Assembly (NCBI GenBank): GCA_031291645.1
Contig: JARLIQ010000084.1
Span: 1-64,000 of the forward strand
Direction of reading: 5' to 3'
Length of the DNA stretch: 64,000 nucleotides
Source of the DNA: Caulobacteraceae bacterium
GTDB lineage: Bacteria; Pseudomonadota; Alphaproteobacteria; Caulobacterales; Caulobacteraceae
The notes beneath the pieces were generated by a model. The model did not search any database and had not been told where the DNA came from. It saw only the letters and a program-made list of their open reading frames with translations. Positions within the stretch are counted from its first letter, which is position 1. Each line of letters opens with the position of its first letter. The position numbers and the translations under genes are program-made. Positions 60,398 through 64,000 of this stretch are shown here, in pieces.

Positions 60398-62352
60398 CAG
60401 GTCCAGCCCTTGGCCACGAGGAAGTTGTAGATCTGCGTCGCGACCAGGTTGTAGCCGGCGGCGTTGAGGTGCTGGCTGTCGGTGACGCCGCTGGTGGTGC
60501 GCAGGGACGACGGCACGATGTCGGCGGCGATGTCGGCGGTGTCCTGGGTGGTCGGCGTGATGCCGGCGTCGGCCAGGCCGTGCTGCACCAGGTAGGTTCG
60601 GATATCGAGGTAGTAGCCAGAGTAGGCGGCCGCCAGGCCGGCGTTCACCGTGGACACGATGTTGGTGTAGGCGGTCGTGCCCGTGCCCTCGTAGGCCCCG
60701 TTCAGCACGCTCATGACGAGGTAACGCTTGGCCTTCGGCGCGAAGGAGGCGACGCAGGCCGCAATGTCGGTCAGCACCTGCGCGGGATAGGCGGCGGCGT
60801 TGTTGCGCCCGAGCCAGAGGATCGGCGTCTCGTCGCAATGGGGCGCGAGGTCGGCCTGGAACGGAGATCCGACCGGGCACGCGGTCGTGCCCGAATAGCC
60901 GGTGTCCGGGGTGAAGGTGTAGGTCTCGGTGTCCGACGGCGCCGTGCCCGTGTCGGTCATCGTCATCACGCCATGCACGCCGCAGAGGGTTCCCTTGCGG
61001 GTCAGGGTGTCCGACTTGGCGTGGGTCAGGAACTGGTAGCAGGGGTTGGGCGGGTGTCCGGTCGCCGCGACCAGGCTGGTCCAGTTCTGGATCGCCGCGC
61101 CGTTGATCGCCGTCACCGAGTTCGCGCCGGCGACGATCTGGTTACCGCTGAGGGTGACGGGGACGGTGTAGACGCCCATCCGCTCGGCGATCATCTGGGA
61201 GGTCTGGCCGCCCCAGCCGAGGTTCTCCACGGCATGCCCGAACGGGGCCAGGAGGCTGCCGAGGCGGGTGACGAAGTCCTGGCCCTGGACGGCGTTGTAG
61301 CCGTTGGTCAGGCTGTCGCCCCAGCAAGGGAACACCGGACGCGAGATCAGCGGATGGTCCGCGCCCCCGGCGACCGGCTGGTAGAAGCCCTCGACCAGGC
61401 CGTTGCGGTCCGAGGCGTAGTTGACGCTGGCGCCGTCGGCCGAGAGGCTTGGGCGCCCGTTGTTGCCGCTCGAGGTGATCTGCGCCGTGACGCCGGTCGC
61501 CTTCGTCGTGCGGAAGAGCTGCTGCAGGCCGCCGACGAGACCGGCGCTGAAGAGGTAGCTGGTGCTCTCCAGCGGCGGCTCCAGCGCGAGCACGCCGGTC
61601 GGGATCAGCGCGGGGATCTCGACGCGGCCGTCCTCGAGCTCCACGATCGAGGCGCGGGCGCCCGAGTCGCCCCAGGCCTTGGAGACACGCACGCCGCGCC
61701 GCACCCGCCGGGTCGAGGTGTCGAAGGTGTCCCCGCCATCGCCGATGGCGAGGATGCCCTCGGTCGCGCCGTTGTTTATGACGAGCGCGCCGTCGGTCCC
61801 GTGCGCGATGGTCATGCCGTTCGAGACGCCCACCCGCGCGACCAGCTGCGGGATGTAGACGTGGCCGTCCTCGGTCTCGATGATCGACGGCCGGTAGTTG
61901 GAGTCGGTCCAGGCCTTGGTGACCTTCTTGCCCTGCCAGTAGCGCAGGCCCAGCTGGTCGAAGATCACGTTGAGCAGCTGCGAGGTGACGTCCGACCCGA
62001 GCAGCGAGAGGCCGACGAACGGCGCGATCACGATGCCCGAATAGGTCCAGGAACCCGAACCGCTGCTGCCGACCTTGGCGTAGAGCCCGTTATAGGTCGC
62101 CGTCGTGTCGCCGTAGACGACGCCCAGGGTCCCGGCGGCATGCGCCAGGTCGGAGTAGAGGGCGCTCCTCGTGGACTTGATCGCGGGCGAGCCCACAAGG
62201 CCGCCGCCGGCCAGGATCGCGACCTGGCTGTCGATCACGGTGAAGAGGCTGCGGATGTCGCCCTTGACCGGCTCGTTGGCGCCGCTCGCCGGCAGGCCGC
62301 TGGTGACGAAGTCGCGGTAGACGGCGGCCGCGGTGTCGGTGATCTCACCCAC
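60397..62352 (-). CDS. Tail-fibre protein with SGNH/GDSL esterase domain
   Basis: The 651-residue protein has an N-terminal fibre region (about 1-290) and a C-terminal SGNH hydrolase domain (about 330-651). The latter has the GDSL block WGDSLTNGYN (S347), GWGGQTSQ, LWLGRNN and the Asp-His pair D625-H628 (DSQHLNAAGY). These enzymes remove acetyl groups from surface polysaccharides. It is distinct from the second SGNH protein two genes further on. The tail-tip gene precedes it. Confidence 0.8.
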   Translation of the reverse strand: MGEITDTAAAVYRDFVTSGLPASGANEPVKGDIRSLFTVIDSQVAILAGGGLVGSPAIKSTRSALYSDLAHAAGTLGVVYGDTTATYNGLYAKVGSSGSGSWTYSGIVIAPFVGLSLLGSDVTSQLLNVIFDQLGLRYWQGKKVTKAWTDSNYRPSIIETEDGHVYIPQLVARVGVSNGMTIAHGTDGALVINNGATEGILAIGDGGDTFDTSTRRVRRGVRVSKAWGDSGARASIVELEDGRVEIPALIPTGVLALEPPLESTSYLFSAGLVGGLQQLFRTTKATGVTAQITSSGNNGRPSLSADGASVNYASDRNGLVEGFYQPVAGGADHPLISRPVFPCWGDSLTNGYNAVQGQDFVTRLGSLLAPFGHAVENLGWGGQTSQMIAERMGVYTVPVTLSGNQIVAGANSVTAINGAAIQNWTSLVAATGHPPNPCYQFLTHAKSDTLTRKGTLCGVHGVMTMTDTGTAPSDTETYTFTPDTGYSGTTACPVGSPFQADLAPHCDETPILWLGRNNAAAYPAQVLTDIAACVASFAPKAKRYLVMSVLNGAYEGTGTTAYTNIVSTVNAGLAAAYSGYYLDIRTYLVQHGLADAGITPTTQDTADIAADIVPSSLRTTSGVTDSQHLNAAGYNLVATQIYNFLVAKGWT

Positions 62353-62385
62353 GGTCCAGCACTCCTCGGATCAGGGGGGATCGCA

Positions 62386-64000
62386 TCAGGCGACGGCGAC
62401 GCTCTGTGGCCCGTCGGGCGACGAGGCGACGTTGGAGGCGTTTTCCGCCGTCACCCAGTAATAGTAGGTCCCGGTCGCAAGGCCGGTCTGGGTGAATGCC
62501 TCCACCGCGCCGGAAGAGCCCGGCAGGGCGCCCGAGACGTCGGTGGCCGACGAGAAGGTCGAGGTGGTCCCGCGGTGCACGCGAGCGTGGTCGAAGCTGC
62601 TCGAACTCGGGTTGCGCCAGGTCATGCTGGTGTCGCCGGCGGCGGGAGAGTTGACCGAGAGCGACGTCGGCGGCCCTGGCGCGATGCCCGCGGTCGACGT
62701 GTAGACCGTGCTCGAGACGGTCCAGGGCGAGATCTGCCCGCCACCGGTCTGGAAGGCGATCTGGACCTCGATCGTCACGTCCACCGGCACGAAGGCGGTG
62801 TCCATCACGACGCTGCCGGCCGGCAGGCCTAGATAGGTCTGGCCGTTCCACGAGGTCGCGCCGACGACGCGCCATTGCAAGAGCCAGGTCAGGTCGTCGC
62901 GCGTGGTGAAGCCGGCCGGCGGGTCGGCGTCGACCTCCAGCCGGATGCCGTCGACGCCGCTGGACGACAGCTCGTCGAACGGTGTCAAGGCGGTGATGGT
63001 GGGCACGTCGAGCGCGCCCTGGGCCGGGGCGGACACGGCCGCCGGCCCCGAACCCTCGTCGGTGTAGGCGTCCCAGGTATCGATGGTCTGGTCGGCGGCG
63101 GCGATCTGGAACGTGATCGCCATGCCGTTGTTGATGATCTCCCCGTCGCCGACGATCTCGACGACGATGTCCTCCAGGTCGGTGACCTCGGCGCCCCAGA
63201 GCTGCAGGCGGATGTAGCGCTCCCCCAGAGCCCGCAGGCCCGAGGCCTTGAGCGTGATGGTCTCGGCGTGGGTGATCAGCTGGTGCAGTCGCCGCTTGGC
63301 GAGGCGCCGGACCTGTCCGTTGGACTGGACCATGTCGGGCTGGAATGGCTGCGACGAGAGGCCGTTGACCGCGATGTCGGCGTCGTCCTGCCAGGGGGTG
63401 GTGTCGACCTGGCTATAGTCCAGCGCCGGGCAGACGAAGGCCGGGATCACCTGGTTGACCGACTTGCCCGCCTCGACGAACGGCTGCCAGGTGTAGGAGA
63501 TCACCTCGTCGGGCCCGATGACGACCGTCGGGTCGTAGTAGTGGCCCGCCCGGATCACGACCGCGCCGTCGGACCCGCGCCGCTGCATCCAGCCGTCCAT
63601 GGCGTCGAGGAAGCGCTTGACCGTGTCGGCCTCGGCCTCGTCGACGTTCCACGCCCCGCCGCAGGCGTAGGTGGGTTCGGTCACCGGGTTGGCGGGCGTC
63701 GCCTGCCAGCGGGCGATGTCGCCGATCTGGACCTGCGCCAGGAGGCTGCCGCTGGACCAGCCGATCAGGTAGCCGGTCACCCCGCCGCTGGAATAGCCCG
63801 CCACGGAGGAGACCGTGAACTGCTGGCCGCCCACATAGAAGACCGTCCCGATCGGCGGGGTCGGCCCGCTGGCGATGACCACGCTGGTCGCGCCGGCGTT
63901 GGACTTCACGACGATCTTGACCAGGACGTTCAGCGTCTCGACCAGGGTGTCGCAGACGTTGGCCTCCGCCGTCAGGATCGACAGAGTCGGGACGAAGTCG
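62386..64000 (-). CDS. Phage tail-tip/host-specificity protein (5' end beyond window)
   Basis: The frame is open to the window edge (codons at 63910-64000 continue in frame, without a stop), so at least 538 residues are present and the N-terminus is missing. The visible part resembles tail-tip or host-specificity proteins: YACGGAWNVDEAEADTVKR, WQPFVEAGKSVNQVIPAFVC and RRLHQLITHAETITLKASG. A C-terminal fibronectin type III-like module (PGPPTSLSVNSPAAGDTSM, ATGTYYYWVTAENASN) follows. The role is receptor recognition at the tail tip. Confidence 0.75.
   Translation of the reverse strand, partial: DFVPTLSILTAEANVCDTLVETLNVLVKIVVKSNAGATSVVIASGPTPPIGTVFYVGGQQFTVSSVAGYSSGGVTGYLIGWSSGSLLAQVQIGDIARWQATPANPVTEPTYACGGAWNVDEAEADTVKRFLDAMDGWMQRRGSDGAVVIRAGHYYDPTVVIGPDEVISYTWQPFVEAGKSVNQVIPAFVCPALDYSQVDTTPWQDDADIAVNGLSSQPFQPDMVQSNGQVRRLAKRRLHQLITHAETITLKASGLRALGERYIRLQLWGAEVTDLEDIVVEIVGDGEIINNGMAITFQIAAADQTIDTWDAYTDEGSGPAAVSAPAQGALDVPTITALTPFDELSSSGVDGIRLEVDADPPAGFTTRDDLTWLLQWRVVGATSWNGQTYLGLPAGSVVMDTAFVPVDVTIEVQIAFQTGGGQISPWTVSSTVYTSTAGIAPGPPTSLSVNSPAAGDTSMTWRNPSSSSFDHARVHRGTTSTFSSATDVSGALPGSSGAVEAFTQTGLATGTYYYWVTAENASNVASSPDGPQSVAVA

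Larger units (their letters stand above)
53237..64000. mobile_element. Prophage end integrated at tRNA-His (continues past window)
   Basis: The left boundary is the tRNA-His 3' fragment at 53237-53287. Inside it lie a rightward lower-GC block of small genes (53367-54429), a strong terminator, and leftward lysis and tail genes to the window edge. The tRNA fragment points away from the prophage, so by normal tRNA integration an intact tRNA-His and the integrase should lie at the other end, beyond 64000. Confidence 0.8.

Noticed and set aside
60469..62832. A 787-residue frame opposite the tail-fibre gene
   Set aside because: Low-complexity Arg/Gly/Val sequence, antisense to a coupled phage gene.

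Overview
The window is a high-GC alphaproteobacterial chromosome segment, most likely Caulobacterales (Caulobacter/Phenylobacterium-like). Supporting signs are a complete CpaA-F/TadBC pilus locus, two DUF2336 proteins, a full CtrA-type box (TTAA-N7-TTAAC), FixK/FNR-type boxes, and a tRNA-His fragment whose discriminator base is A73, as in Caulobacter-type tRNA-His. The genus is inferred, not proven.

Layout. 1-0.8 kb: a secreted I78-type protease inhibitor, a compound palindromic repeat and a small hypothetical gene. 0.87-3.3 kb: a quorum-sensing pair on the minus strand, a LuxR-type receptor followed by an unusual fusion of a full LuxI-type acyl-homoserine-lactone synthase to a phytanoyl-CoA-dioxygenase (PhyH) domain. 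3.6-10.2 kb: a tightly overlapped operon for NAD-dependent molybdenum formate dehydrogenase (fdhD-mobA-fdsG-fdsB-fdsA-fdsD). purU, whose product releases formate from 10-formyl-THF, follows. 11.5-34 kb: housekeeping and signalling genes (ArfB, TetR with a neighbouring diiron-like hydrolase operon, cytochrome c lipoprotein, NAD kinase, Hpt protein, Nudix, two DUF2336 paralogues, a membrane hybrid histidine kinase with a degenerate receiver, CoA transferase, transporter, lytic transglycosylase under a CtrA-type box, TonB-like protein, S9 peptidase). It ends with a four-gene minus-strand set (M20 peptidase, MaoC hydratase, FAD oxidase, acyl-CoA dehydrogenase).

34.4-44.3 kb: a complete Flp/Tad pilus locus (two TadE-like pseudopilins, TadD-like TPR protein, Flp pilin, CpaA-F, TadB, TadC). 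44.3-53.2 kb: a PAS-PAS-GAF-GGDEF-EAL protein, divergent from a TonB-dependent receptor/YfiR/YfiN-like (CHASE8-HAMP-GAF-PAS-GGDEF-EAL) operon. Four near-perfect FNR/FixK boxes lie in this part. All four sit about 41 bp upstream of a predicted transcription start, with a plausible -10 element at three promoters and a weak one at the fourth. They suggest that pilus synthesis and c-di-GMP turnover are under one oxygen-responsive Crp/Fnr-type regulator.

53.2-64 kb: one end of a prophage integrated in a tRNA-His gene. A 3' tRNA-His half marks the attachment site. Next come a lower-GC rightward cargo (moron) block, a strong terminator, and leftward lysis genes (spanin pair, endolysin, holin). The tail genes include two separate SGNH/GDSL esterases and a tail-tip protein cut by the window edge. 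No integrase is in the window; it and the intact tRNA-His are expected beyond position 64000.
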